This document shows positions 44,018 through 53,534 of a stretch of 64,000 bases of DNA, piece after piece. The position numbers were made by a program, and so were the translations under genes. The number at the start of each line of letters is the position of its first letter. The stretch's first letter is position 1. Below the pieces are notes generated by a model. The model was not told the DNA's origin. It worked only from the letters and a program-made list of their open reading frames with translations, and searched no databases. The stretch is taken from the NCBI RefSeq assembly GCF_002844535.1, contig NZ_PJNH01000002.1, forward strand, positions 248,001-312,000, read 5' to 3'. Source of the DNA: Halalkalibacillus sediminis (GTDB lineage: Bacteria > Bacillota > Bacilli > Bacillales > Alkalibacillaceae).

Positions 44018-45157
44018 GTGAAAATGTTGAAAAAAGCAACCATATTATTGTCACATATTCCTAATCCAAGAATGCTCAAAAGAATCAAAGCTGTGGAAAA
44101 TGATTTTAATGTAGTATTAATTTATTGGGATAGAGGACAATTAGAAAATGAAACATTTGAAATTAACCACAATCATAAAGTTTTAAAGGTAAGCATAAAA
44201 GCTCCTCAAGGAAAGCCAATTAAAAAGTTAATACCGTTAGTGAGATATATGTTTAATGTCTTAGCTAAATTAAAAAATGAAAAACCTGATATAGTCCATG
44301 CAGGGAATTTAGATATGTTAATGATAGCTGCAATTTATCAAAAACATTTTAATAAGAAAACCAAGATTATATATGAAGTAGCCGATCTTCCTAAGTATTC
44401 CTTTATAAAGAAGGCTAATTCTCCTAAGACTATTCTAGCTAAACTATTACAAAGTCTAGAAAAAAAGCTTACATCTAGAGTATCTAAGATAATTTTAACA
44501 TCTCCGTATTTTTGGGAGGAATATTTTTCAAAGTTTATTAAATTAGATAAATATCTATTTATACCAAACTCCCCCTCAAAAAAATTGTTTAGCAAATATG
44601 TAAAAAAGAAACATGATAACTTCACAATAGGATATATTGGATCAGTTAGATATATTGAACAACTTAAAATGTTAATTGATGTTGTAGAAGAAATGGACAA
44701 AAATATAAAAGTATTAATTGCTGGGAGCGGTCCGGGATACAGTGAAATTAAAGAGTATTCAAAAGATAAGAAATTTGTAGAAGTGTATGGCCCATATAAC
44801 TACGAAGAAGAAATTGTTAGATTATATGAAAAGGTTGACTGCACATATGCTGTGTATAATACTAAGTTAAATAATGTAAAAATCGCTTTACCAAATAGAC
44901 TATATGAGTCAATTGTGTGTGAGATACCTATAATAGGAACCAAAAATACTGAGCTTGGAAGTTTTATAGAGCAAAACCAAATTGGAATCAATATCAATGA
45001 GGATAAGCAAGAATTGAAAGAGGCGTTAATTATGCTGAAAAATTCCTCCGAACTTAACAATTTATATCAGAAAAATTGCAATAAGATAAAATCAGACTAT
45101 TATTATGAAAAGGATAGTGAAAGACTACTGAATGAATATATAAAACTTACATCATAG
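44018..45157 (+). CDS. glycosyltransferase family 4
   Basis: A 379-residue GT-B protein. SHIPNPRMLKRIKAVEND at the start, KIIYEVADLPKYSFIKK, TIGYIGSVRYIEQLKMLIDV beginning the donor domain, and LPNRLYESIVCEIPIIGTKN are consistent with GT4. The exact start is unclear: GTG 44018, ATG 44024 or TTG 44027, the last having the best distance from TAGTAGGTG. It is more AT-rich than the teichoic acid genes, like the rest of this locus. Confidence 0.8.
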   Translation: MKMLKKATILLSHIPNPRMLKRIKAVENDFNVVLIYWDRGQLENETFEINHNHKVLKVSIKAPQGKPIKKLIPLVRYMFNVLAKLKNEKPDIVHAGNLDMLMIAAIYQKHFNKKTKIIYEVADLPKYSFIKKANSPKTILAKLLQSLEKKLTSRVSKIILTSPYFWEEYFSKFIKLDKYLFIPNSPSKKLFSKYVKKKHDNFTIGYIGSVRYIEQLKMLIDVVEEMDKNIKVLIAGSGPGYSEIKEYSKDKKFVEVYGPYNYEEEIVRLYEKVDCTYAVYNTKLNNVKIALPNRLYESIVCEIPIIGTKNTELGSFIEQNQIGININEDKQELKEALIMLKNSSELNNLYQKNCNKIKSDYYYEKDSERLLNEYIKLTS

Positions 45158-45371
45158 ATGGTGAACTAAATTATATGTCTATTTCGCTAAATTAGATATA
45201 GAGTAGGTTATAAAAAAATATTAAGAGAGACATTGATTTATAGATATGGTTAGTTAATTACAATAATAGAATAAATGTCTAAAAGTAATTAAACTAATAA
45301 GGATCGAATATGTCACTATTCCAAATTATCAGACAAGATATCAAATCAGATTAGTCGGAGGGAATAATTAA

Positions 45372-46685
45372 ATGAACTTTACTAAAATAACCAACAAGGA
45401 AGAAGCAATTTCTATTATTGGTTTAGGTTATGTAGGACTTCCTCTTGCCATAGAGTTTGCAAAAAAGTTTGAAGTTGTTGGCTTTGACACTAATGATAAC
45501 AAATTGGACAAGTACCTAAGTGGAATTGATGTAACAAATGAAGTTGGGGATGAGGCGGTCAAAAATACAACACTAGAATTTACTAATGAAGAAAGTAGAA
45601 TAAGAAATTGTAAGTTTCACATAGTTGCTGTCCCTACCCCAATAAATAGTGATAAAACCCCTGACTTGAACCCTGTAATTAGTGCAAGTAAGACGGTGGG
45701 ACGAAATCTGACTAAAGGGTCTGTAGTAGTATTTGAGTCAACTGTTTATCCTGGAACAACTGAAGAGATATGTATCCCTATCCTAGAAAAAAATTCTGGT
45801 TTAAGGTTTGGAATTGATTTTAAAGTAGGCTTTTCGCCTGAACGTATAAACCCAGGTGATAAAGTTAATACATTAACCAAAATTATTAAAGTTGTTTCTG
45901 GATCCGATCAGGACGCTCTTGAAATTATTTCGAATGTATATGAATCAATTATAGAAGCTGGTGTTCATAGAGCTGAATCAATAAAAGTAGCAGAAGCTTC
46001 AAAAGTTATTGAAAACTCTCAAAGAGATATAAATATTGCTTTTATGAATGAACTCTCTATGGTTTTTAATAAAATGAATATTGATACAAAAGCAGTATTA
46101 GAAGCGGCTGGTACTAAGTGGAACTTCTTGAATTTTACACCAGGTCTAGTAGGCGGTCATTGTATTGGTGTAGATCCATATTACTTCACATATAAGGCTG
46201 AACAACTGGGTTATAATTCACAAATAATTCTTGCTGGTAGAAAAATCAATGATGATATGGGTAAATATGTTGCAAGTAACATTATAAAAAAATTAATTAA
46301 AGCAGACCAGCCAGTTAAAGGAGCAAAAGTGGCAATATTAGGGATTACCTTTAAAGAAGATTGCCCAGATGTTAGAAATACAAAAGTAATAGATATTATT
46401 AATGAATTAGAAGATTTCGGAGTAGAAGTTCTAGTTCATGACCCAGTTGCTAATAAAGAAGAAGCTTGGGATGAGTATCGAATTAATTTAGTTGAAAAAG
46501 ATACTTTAACAAGTTTAAATGGTATAGTACTTGCCGTTTCACACAAAGAGTTCAAAGAAGGTTATGGATTAGATTTCTATAACGACATATATGCAGATGA
46601 TAATAATAAAGTTATGGTTGATGTAAAAAGTGTATTGAATAGAAAGGAATATGAAGGTAACGGTTTTACTTATTGGAGGTTGTAA
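45372..46685 (+). CDS. UDP-N-acetylhexosamine 6-dehydrogenase (WbpO/TviB type)
   Basis: A 437-residue UDP-sugar dehydrogenase distinct from the WecC-like one. SIIGLGYVGLPLAIEFAKKF binds NAD, VAVPTPINSDKTPDLNPVIS is the form typical of WbpO/TviB/CapL, SPERINPGDKVNTLTKI follows, and LVGGHCIGVDPYYFTYKAEQ carries the catalytic cysteine. It probably makes UDP-GlcNAcA or UDP-GalNAcA. With the WecC-like enzyme it predicts two kinds of uronic acid in the polymer. A leader of about 200 bases without an obvious gene precedes it. Confidence 0.88.
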   Translation: MNFTKITNKEEAISIIGLGYVGLPLAIEFAKKFEVVGFDTNDNKLDKYLSGIDVTNEVGDEAVKNTTLEFTNEESRIRNCKFHIVAVPTPINSDKTPDLNPVISASKTVGRNLTKGSVVVFESTVYPGTTEEICIPILEKNSGLRFGIDFKVGFSPERINPGDKVNTLTKIIKVVSGSDQDALEIISNVYESIIEAGVHRAESIKVAEASKVIENSQRDINIAFMNELSMVFNKMNIDTKAVLEAAGTKWNFLNFTPGLVGGHCIGVDPYYFTYKAEQLGYNSQIILAGRKINDDMGKYVASNIIKKLIKADQPVKGAKVAILGITFKEDCPDVRNTKVIDIINELEDFGVEVLVHDPVANKEEAWDEYRINLVEKDTLTSLNGIVLAVSHKEFKEGYGLDFYNDIYADDNNKVMVDVKSVLNRKEYEGNGFTYWRL

Positions 46686-46854
46686 CATTTATTCAATCTT
46701 TTAAATTATAAATAGGGGTGTTTTACTTGGACGACGAGTGTTTCAAATTGTAATAAAGGTTATAAATGGTAAGTATAATGGAATTCCTTTTAGTGATTAT
46801 CTGGAAATATAAGTAATAAAACTAATTAAGTGCAATCAATCAAGGAGATTAGCT

Positions 46855-48060
46855 ATGGATCGAGCCCTTTATTATAAGGAAAACCAAATATCGACAAGAC
46901 TGTTGAATACTCTATTTACATTAGTAGTTTTAATGACATTTTTCGCACCAAATTTATTCGGAAGAGATTATTTAGGGATCATATCATTAATAGGTTCGTT
47001 TTTAATAGTTTTGTTATTCGGGAGAATTAATATAAATAAATTAACAATCATGATTTTCTTATATGTAATATTTACAATATTTGTTGATCTTATTAATAAT
47101 TTTATTTACCCAACATCGACTGTTTCTATTTTAAGAACGTTTGTTTATAGCTTGATCCCTTTGATGGCATTTTTATTAGGAAGTTACTTTAATAATCGTT
47201 TAAACAAAAACCTAGTAAATAAATTAATTCTAATTACGGGGTTTGGTCAAGTTTTAATAGGGATAGCACAAGTTTATAATAAGCCCTTTAGAATCGCTAG
47301 TTTAACTTATTACTCTGATTTCGAAAAATACAATTATGGGTTTGAAGCGTGGGAAGTAGGAAGAATTGTTGGTACAATTGGAAACCCCAATACTTTTGGT
47401 GTTTTTGTGGTGATATTTATTACTTACATATTAACAACATTGCTTTCAAATTATAAATATAGTACCAAATATAATATTATATTGATATTTATTTTATTGA
47501 CTTCTTCATACGCAATAATTCTGTCTCAGTCAAGAACTGCATATTTATTGCTTGCTGTTAGTGTAGTGTTATCTTTACTATTAAGTAAAATAAACATCTT
47601 AATAAAATCAATGTTATTGTTAGCAGTTGTACTATCTTTTATATTAATTTTTACTAATAGTCTTTTGGGTACGCAAAGGTTTTTGGCGGAAAATACCAGT
47701 ACGTTGGGTGGCAGAATACATATATGGACTACGTTTATAGAAAATCACCTTTCACCATTTACAATTCAAAACCTATTTGGTTATGGATTCTTTTATGTGC
47801 GTGATATTGGAAAAGCGGTAGATAATTATTATCTGCAACTTGTATTACAGTATGGGTTGATTGGTTTATTACTATATCTAAATATATTCTTGTATGCTAT
47901 AAAGTCATTTTTGTCTACAGTAAGAGTTTCGGAAAATAGTATATTCATAATTGTTTCTATAATTATTATATTGATTTCAGACATCACAGGAACAATAAAT
48001 ATGTCTCTTAATATATCTATCTTCTTTTTCTTAATAATGGGATATTTCTTCAAAAAATAA
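46855..48060 (+). CDS. O-antigen polymerase-type (Wzy) membrane protein
   Basis: A 401-residue protein with about 10-11 membrane segments. An outer loop contains GGRIHIWTTFIENHLSPFTI, GYGFFYVRDIG and NYYLQLVLQYGLIGLLLYL, the Wzy/O-antigen ligase pattern. AAGGAGAT precedes the ATG. Within this locus it is the likely polymerase of the repeat unit, controlled by the YwqC co-polymerase. Confidence 0.85.
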   Translation: MDRALYYKENQISTRLLNTLFTLVVLMTFFAPNLFGRDYLGIISLIGSFLIVLLFGRININKLTIMIFLYVIFTIFVDLINNFIYPTSTVSILRTFVYSLIPLMAFLLGSYFNNRLNKNLVNKLILITGFGQVLIGIAQVYNKPFRIASLTYYSDFEKYNYGFEAWEVGRIVGTIGNPNTFGVFVVIFITYILTTLLSNYKYSTKYNIILIFILLTSSYAIILSQSRTAYLLLAVSVVLSLLLSKINILIKSMLLLAVVLSFILIFTNSLLGTQRFLAENTSTLGGRIHIWTTFIENHLSPFTIQNLFGYGFFYVRDIGKAVDNYYLQLVLQYGLIGLLLYLNIFLYAIKSFLSTVRVSENSIFIIVSIIIILISDITGTINMSLNISIFFFLIMGYFFKK

Positions 48061-48078
48061 TTAATGGGAAGTGCTAAT

Positions 48079-49311
48079 ATGAAAATATTGATGATTACAA
48101 CTTTATTCCCTAGTTACGATGGGCAGTCGAGAAAAGAAATATCATATGCATTACATTATTTTGCAAAAGATTGGGTCAGTATGGGGCATGATGTAAGTGT
48201 AATGAAGATTCATCCGAAATATCCAACTCTGTTTAATATTACAACAAAAGGTCAAGAAGCTAGAAGGTATGGTGAAGATACTACTTTTAAATTACAAGAC
48301 GTAGAAGTGAATAGATTAACAATAAATAAATACCCAAAAATTGATTATTTTCAAAAAGATTTACGACTATTATATAGTAAGTTGCTAGAGAATATTAATA
48401 ATTCTCCTGATATTATTGTTTGTCATATGATAAACCCTTCTCTTTATATATCTAAAATGTTAAAAGATAAATTGGATATTCCTTTGATTTTAACACTTCA
48501 TCAGTCAGACATCTCTCAATTAACTAATATGAAGAAAAGGCTCAAAAAATATTCAGAGGTTGAGTCATTTATTGATAGGATTGGTTTTAGAAGTCAAAAT
48601 CTAATGAATAAATACAAAAAATTACACCTTGCTTCAAAAAGTAACTTTATAATCCCCTCTGGAATAAATAGGGATTTAATTATTTCGGATTGCAAGCTTC
48701 AAAAGAAAATAAAGTCCAAATCGCAAGTTATTTTCATTGCATCCAGTATGATAGCGTTGAAAAATATAGATATAGTTATTAAGGCTTTTGAAAAAATAGC
48801 AGTTAGTAAAGAAGTGTATTTAAAGATAGCCGGCGATGGGCCAGAGAAAGATAGACTAAAAAAATTAGCTAAGGCTTCTAGGGTGAGCTCTCAGATAGAA
48901 TTCCTGGGATATATTACACGAGAGTCAGTAATTGAGAAAATGGAGGAAAGTGATATTTTTGTAATGGTCAGTTCCCCTGAAACTTTTGGATTAGTATATA
49001 TTGAAGCGATGTCTAAGGGCTGTATAACTATTGGTTCTATTGGAGAGGGGATAGATGGTGTTATAAAAGACAATCAGAATGGCTATTTATGTGAACCTAG
49101 AGATTTAGACGGATTAGCAAATAAGTTAACTAAAGTCTTAAATTTAAATAGGGATCAAAAAGAAAAGATAATTACTAAAGCTGTTGAAACTGCTCGGGGT
49201 ATGACACAAGAAGCGTTGTCGAGGAATTACTTGGATGTATTGCAAGAAACCATTACTAGGTATCCAAAGAAAAGCAATATAAATGAGGTTCATATTAAAC
49301 AACAAGAATAA
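48079..49311 (+). CDS. glycosyltransferase family 4
   Basis: A 410-residue GT-B enzyme. ILMITTLFPSYDGQSRKEIS at the start, LILTLHQSDISQL, VIFIASSMIALKNIDIVIKA beginning the donor half, AGDGPEKDRLKKLA, and SSPETFGLVYIEAMSKGCIT with the E..(7)..E motif are GT4 signatures. The ATG at 48079 is preferred because GGGAAG lies 7 bases before it; the frame opens at 48064. It follows the polymerase gene closely. Confidence 0.88.
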   Translation: MKILMITTLFPSYDGQSRKEISYALHYFAKDWVSMGHDVSVMKIHPKYPTLFNITTKGQEARRYGEDTTFKLQDVEVNRLTINKYPKIDYFQKDLRLLYSKLLENINNSPDIIVCHMINPSLYISKMLKDKLDIPLILTLHQSDISQLTNMKKRLKKYSEVESFIDRIGFRSQNLMNKYKKLHLASKSNFIIPSGINRDLIISDCKLQKKIKSKSQVIFIASSMIALKNIDIVIKAFEKIAVSKEVYLKIAGDGPEKDRLKKLAKASRVSSQIEFLGYITRESVIEKMEESDIFVMVSSPETFGLVYIEAMSKGCITIGSIGEGIDGVIKDNQNGYLCEPRDLDGLANKLTKVLNLNRDQKEKIITKAVETARGMTQEALSRNYLDVLQETITRYPKKSNINEVHIKQQE

Positions 49312-49738
49312 GGTAACTGGAAAACTACTAAGAATGAAGTACAACCAAGTATACAAAGATCACTGTAATAAGCAAAGAACCTATATTAGCCTTCTCATAA
49401 TAAGCAGTGTCTCAACCTTGTTCCTTATGAGAAGGCTAGCAAGCGAAATGCAGGAAAAATAGCACGCTATTAAATAATTGAAGTACGAAAATTATTTTGC
49501 CAAACACCGTAAATCTGGTTTGTAATGAATAGGTACACTTTATTAATGGTTACGCTATTAAAATTATTGGCTCACTAGAGTTCCATGATTATTTTAAAAT
49601 CTCGGTATAATATGAAGTGCTCTAGATGTATGAATTAAAGTAGTGTTGAACACTTCTCTAATTATCTCTGTAATGGGATATATTTGCAGGTGAAAACATA
49701 ATGCTTGAAAGGTAAACTCAAAAAAGAGTGGGGATTAT
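49312..49738. other. 427-base gene-free interval with a large inverted repeat
   Basis: No supported gene. It contains the 14-bp inverted repeat at 49387-49438 and a TATAAT at 49606-49611 that could be the -10 of the next gene (no good -35). The rest looks like unconstrained AT-rich DNA. Confidence 0.5.
49387..49438. repeat. 14-bp perfect inverted repeat with 24-base loop
   Basis: TAGCCTTCTCATAA at 49387-49400 and TTATGAGAAGGCTA at 49425-49438 are exact complements. There is no T-run on the forward side, so termination is unlikely. It could be an RNA stabiliser, a regulatory site or an element remnant. Confidence 0.7.
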
Positions 49739-50938
49739 ATGAATATTTTTTTCATTACGAACATGGATATTGACAAAAGTAGTGGTGGTTTATTTAATGC
49801 GACGTACGAGCGTATTAAAAGGCACAAGAAAAAAGTTAACCAGATTTTTATTATTAACAATAATGTGTACCACAGCAAATTCATAAGATTTTCAGCTAAA
49901 TATTTGTTTAAGAAAAATATTGAAAAAAAATCTTATGTTTATAAATGGAAGTACTATAATGACAACATTATATATAATCTCAATTTTAAGCATAGTGTAT
50001 CTAGCTATTTTAAAAGGTACGTGTTAAAACAAAAAATAGAAGGTCTACTGTTAGAACAATATATCAATCGTTTTGATAATTTTCTTAAAAATTCAGATGC
50101 TATTCATGCGCATTGGGGGTGGCCTAATGGTTACATTGCTTACAGACTAAGTGAAAAGTACTCAATTCCCTATTATATTACATTCCATGGTAGCGACTTA
50201 AATTATTTAAGTGGAGAAAGGAAAGAAAAAGCACTGAGCGCCATGAAATTTGCCGAGAAATGTTTTTTTGTAAGTGAAGGTTTATATTCTACTGCATTGC
50301 AAATTGGTTATTCAGGACAAAATGCTGCAATTACTTACAACGGCGTTGATTTGGGAGCATTTCGGATCATGGACAGTAAAGTAGGTAAAAAAAAGACTGT
50401 CGGATATGTTGGCACACTTGAAGAAAAAAAAGGTGCGGATTATCTTATTGATATTTTTAGTGAGATTAATAGAAGGAAAGATGGGGTCGATTTCTTAATC
50501 GTGGGTGAAGGCAAACTGTTGTCTTACCTAAGAGGACAATTTAACCGTAGAGATTCAAATATTGATGTTAGATTTACAGGAGGACTCCCTCCTGAAGAAA
50601 TTCCTGGTATAATGAACCAGTTAGACATTTTAGTAGTTCCAAGTAGAAATGAAGGCTTTGGTATGGTGGTACTTGAAGCGAATGCTTGCGGTGTACCTGT
50701 TGTTGGTTCTAATGTTGGTGGTCTTCCAGAAGCAATTGGGTACACTGAAAATATTATAAATATAGATGATCGATTTGCTTTTAATATAGCTAATAGAATC
50801 ATTCAAATTCTTGAAGGAGATTGTCTAAGTAAAGAAGAATATCGAGAGAGAGTCGGAAAAAAATTTAATTGGGATCATATAACTGATCATGAATTTAAAA
50901 TATATAACTCCGGAAAAATTAGTGATAAGGACATTTAA
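49739..50938 (+). CDS. glycosyltransferase family 4
   Basis: A 399-residue GT-B enzyme. FFITNMDIDKSSGGLFNATY at the start, HAHWGWPNGYIAYRLSEKY, YITFHGSDLNYLSG, VGYVGTLEEKKGADYLIDIF and PSRNEGFGMVVLEANACGVP are clear GT4 marks. It is the fourth GT4 of this locus. With the initiating transferase this suggests a repeat unit of about five sugars. Confidence 0.9.
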   Translation: MNIFFITNMDIDKSSGGLFNATYERIKRHKKKVNQIFIINNNVYHSKFIRFSAKYLFKKNIEKKSYVYKWKYYNDNIIYNLNFKHSVSSYFKRYVLKQKIEGLLLEQYINRFDNFLKNSDAIHAHWGWPNGYIAYRLSEKYSIPYYITFHGSDLNYLSGERKEKALSAMKFAEKCFFVSEGLYSTALQIGYSGQNAAITYNGVDLGAFRIMDSKVGKKKTVGYVGTLEEKKGADYLIDIFSEINRRKDGVDFLIVGEGKLLSYLRGQFNRRDSNIDVRFTGGLPPEEIPGIMNQLDILVVPSRNEGFGMVVLEANACGVPVVGSNVGGLPEAIGYTENIINIDDRFAFNIANRIIQILEGDCLSKEEYRERVGKKFNWDHITDHEFKIYNSGKISDKDI

Positions 50939-51156
50939 TTTTAATGAGTGTTGATCTGTGAATAAAGAAAAAAATCTCCAATAAGCCTATTTTTTCTATA
51001 ATAAGGCAAACAAAGGTAGGTATGTGACATATTTGAGGGTGACGATACTTAAAGTGAATTATATGTTTATGCTTTATAATTATTCTTCTATATAGGAAAA
51101 ATGCTAGAAAATGACGAATCAGTTTTTAGTGAATTAATGTTAATAGGGATGTTAAA

Positions 51157-52644
51157 ATGGATAAAGAACTAACAAATGTTACAAAACAGTCGGGTATAAT
51201 ATTTATTGGGAAAATAATTGGCCTTACATTTGGTTTGCTTTTTAATTTTGTAGCAGCCCGATTTTTGGGGGCAGAAGTATATGGGCAATTCATTTTTATT
51301 TTTTCGTTTATAGGCTTTTTCCCACTTTTAGTTTTATTGGGTTTACAACAAGGGTTAGTATACTTTATACCGAAATTTAACGAGAATGAAGAAAAAGATA
51401 AACGAAATAGTATAATTACCTTTAGCTTCCTATTGGTTCTTTTTTTCAGTTGCGCAATATCAATATTAATATTGATGAAGAGTGATTTTATTGCGAAAAC
51501 TATTTTAAACAAGCCTGAATTGAACAACCTAATTAAGTTATTGTCTCCATTGATAATATTTACAGCTCTTAATCAGCTTTCTAAAGGAGTTTTTCAGGGG
51601 ATAAAGAGGATAAATTATTTTGTTTTTAGTCAGGATTTATTAATACCTGTAATAAAACTTACAGTACTTTTAATCACTGTTTTGATTGGATATGAAATTT
51701 ATAGTTTAGCTTTAGCAAGTTACATCGGTACTATCATAGGCACCGTATACTTGGTAACTGTAATCTATAAAGAGGGTCTATTTAGTAGGATTAGATTCAG
51801 GAAGCCAAGTCAATATAAAGAATTGATTAAGTTCTCTCTTCCGTTATTACTCACTGGTTATTTAGGCTTAATAAGTAATAAGACTGATATTATTATGATC
51901 GGCTATTTTCACAGTGAAGACCAGGTAGGTATATATAATATAGCATTAAGAATTGGAACTTTAAGTAGTTTTATTCTTGTTGCGTTTAATACTATGTTTG
52001 CTCCTACAATATCATCTTTGTATAGTAAGCGTGATATGGATACATTAGCAAATATGTATAAAGTTATTACAAAATGGATAGTCGGGGTAAATCTAATTGC
52101 TTTTGGTTTAATCCTAATTTTCAGTGAAGAAATTATGAGGGTTTTTGGTAGTGAATTTATTGTAGGCTCAACAACATTAATTTTAATAACGATAGGGCAG
52201 GTTATGAATGCAGGTGTGGGATCTGCGGGTTATATACTTATTATGACGGGTAATTCCCTTTATGCATTGTACATTAATTTTATGGCTGTAATAATAAATA
52301 TTACTTTGAATTTTTTGCTTATACCAATATATGGAATAGAGGGTGCAGCATTTGCATCATTGATTTCAGTATTTGTTATAAATATATTAAGGTTACTATT
52401 AGTTTATAAACTACATAAAATTCATCCTTACGATGTTAGCTACTTTATATTATTAAAGACATTTATTATCTCTTTTGTAATTGTGTACTTATTAAATAAC
52501 TGGATAAGTTTAATTTGGATTAGCCAACTAATCGGATTATCAATTACTTTTATAATATTATTTTGCCTAATTTATTATTACTTTGGTTTAACTAAACAGG
52601 ACAATATCATTTTAAATGCGGTGTTAAAAAAAATAAAGAAATGA
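51157..52644 (+). CDS. Wzx-type polysaccharide flippase
   Basis: A 495-residue protein with about 14 membrane segments. The opening KQSGIIFIGKIIGLTFGLLF followed by VAARFLGAEVYGQFIFIFSF is the polysaccharide_synt family start, and LLLTGYLGLISNKTDIIMIG is also typical. It would flip the undecaprenyl-linked repeat unit outward for polymerisation. It is followed 13 bases later by a sulfotransferase, so sulfation probably happens before flipping. Confidence 0.92.
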   Translation: MDKELTNVTKQSGIIFIGKIIGLTFGLLFNFVAARFLGAEVYGQFIFIFSFIGFFPLLVLLGLQQGLVYFIPKFNENEEKDKRNSIITFSFLLVLFFSCAISILILMKSDFIAKTILNKPELNNLIKLLSPLIIFTALNQLSKGVFQGIKRINYFVFSQDLLIPVIKLTVLLITVLIGYEIYSLALASYIGTIIGTVYLVTVIYKEGLFSRIRFRKPSQYKELIKFSLPLLLTGYLGLISNKTDIIMIGYFHSEDQVGIYNIALRIGTLSSFILVAFNTMFAPTISSLYSKRDMDTLANMYKVITKWIVGVNLIAFGLILIFSEEIMRVFGSEFIVGSTTLILITIGQVMNAGVGSAGYILIMTGNSLYALYINFMAVIINITLNFLLIPIYGIEGAAFASLISVFVINILRLLLVYKLHKIHPYDVSYFILLKTFIISFVIVYLLNNWISLIWISQLIGLSITFIILFCLIYYYFGLTKQDNIILNAVLKKIKK

Positions 52645-52657
52645 GGCTTTTAATTAA

Positions 52658-53500
52658 ATGAATTTAATTAGTAAACAAGTTAGGAATATCCCATTCAAAG
52701 CAAAAAGGGTAGCTTGCACTTTCGGTTTAGGAAATCATCCTGATTTTCTCATTATTGGTGCTCAAAAGGCAGGAACTACATCTCTATTTAATTATATTAA
52801 TGAATATGCACAAAACTTTATTTCACCAAAAACAAAAGAATTACAATTTTTTAGCGAAAAATATCAAAAAGGCGATTCGTGGTATAAAGCGCAATTTCCT
52901 TTAAAAATTAAAAATGGTTGTCTAACAGGTGAAGCTACTCCTGATTATTTGTTTTATCATAGATGTCCCGAGAGAATCTATGCCAAATATCCTAATGTAA
53001 AGTTTATTGTACTTTTAAGGAATCCAATTGACAGGGCATACTCTCAATATAATTTTCAACGAAACTCTAATAAAACAAAAGCATATAACCCTCTATCTTT
53101 TGAAGAAGCACTTCAAGAAGAACTTCAAGAAGAACTTCAAGAAGAACAAAGTCAAACTATAACAGAAGAATTCACTTACAAGTATAAGTATAGGTCCTAT
53201 TTAAAAAGAGGGCACTATTATGAACAACTGCAAAAATGGCTCGAGTACTATCCTAAAGAACAGTTCCTCTTTATAGAATCCGAAGATTTTTATAAGAACA
53301 CCGAAACTCATCTAAATGAAGTTTTCAGTTTTTTAGGTTTAGAATTTAAAGAAGGGATTGAACTTAATCTCAAAGCTCAGAACAAGACAGGTTACTCTGA
53401 GAGACTCAAAGGGGACACAAGAGAGTATTTACAAAACTATTTTAAACCACATAATGAAAAATTGTATTCATTAATACAGCGTAATTTTGATTGGGACTAA
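52658..53500 (+). CDS. PAPS-dependent sulfotransferase, heparan-sulfate-type
   Basis: A 280-residue cytosolic protein. FLIIGAQKAGTTSLFNYI is the 5'-phosphosulfate loop, KTKELQFFSEKYQKG the substrate lysine region, TGEATPDYLFY, and KFIVLLRNPIDRAYSQYNF the 3'-phosphate site with arginine and serine. The end HNEKLYSLIQRNFDWD matches bacterial and animal heparan sulfate sulfotransferase domains. It lies directly after the flippase and before a third sulfotransferase. It would sulfate the lipid-linked repeat unit inside the cell. A 12-bp triplicated repeat inside the gene encodes LQEELQEELQEE. Confidence 0.92.
   Translation: MNLISKQVRNIPFKAKRVACTFGLGNHPDFLIIGAQKAGTTSLFNYINEYAQNFISPKTKELQFFSEKYQKGDSWYKAQFPLKIKNGCLTGEATPDYLFYHRCPERIYAKYPNVKFIVLLRNPIDRAYSQYNFQRNSNKTKAYNPLSFEEALQEELQEELQEEQSQTITEEFTYKYKYRSYLKRGHYYEQLQKWLEYYPKEQFLFIESEDFYKNTETHLNEVFSFLGLEFKEGIELNLKAQNKTGYSERLKGDTREYLQNYFKPHNEKLYSLIQRNFDWD
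53111..53146 (+). repeat. three tandem copies of a 12-bp in-frame repeat
   Basis: CTTCAAGAAGAA occurs three times in a row inside the sulfotransferase gene. Each copy adds LQEE without shifting the frame, so copy number could vary without loss of the protein. Confidence 0.85.
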
Positions 53501-53534
53501 GTAATATTAAATTAATATAAGGGATTGAGAAAAT

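Noticed and set aside
51126-51527. 133-residue reverse-strand frame opposite the flippase start
   Set aside because: It mirrors the hydrophobic flippase codons and has no independent support.
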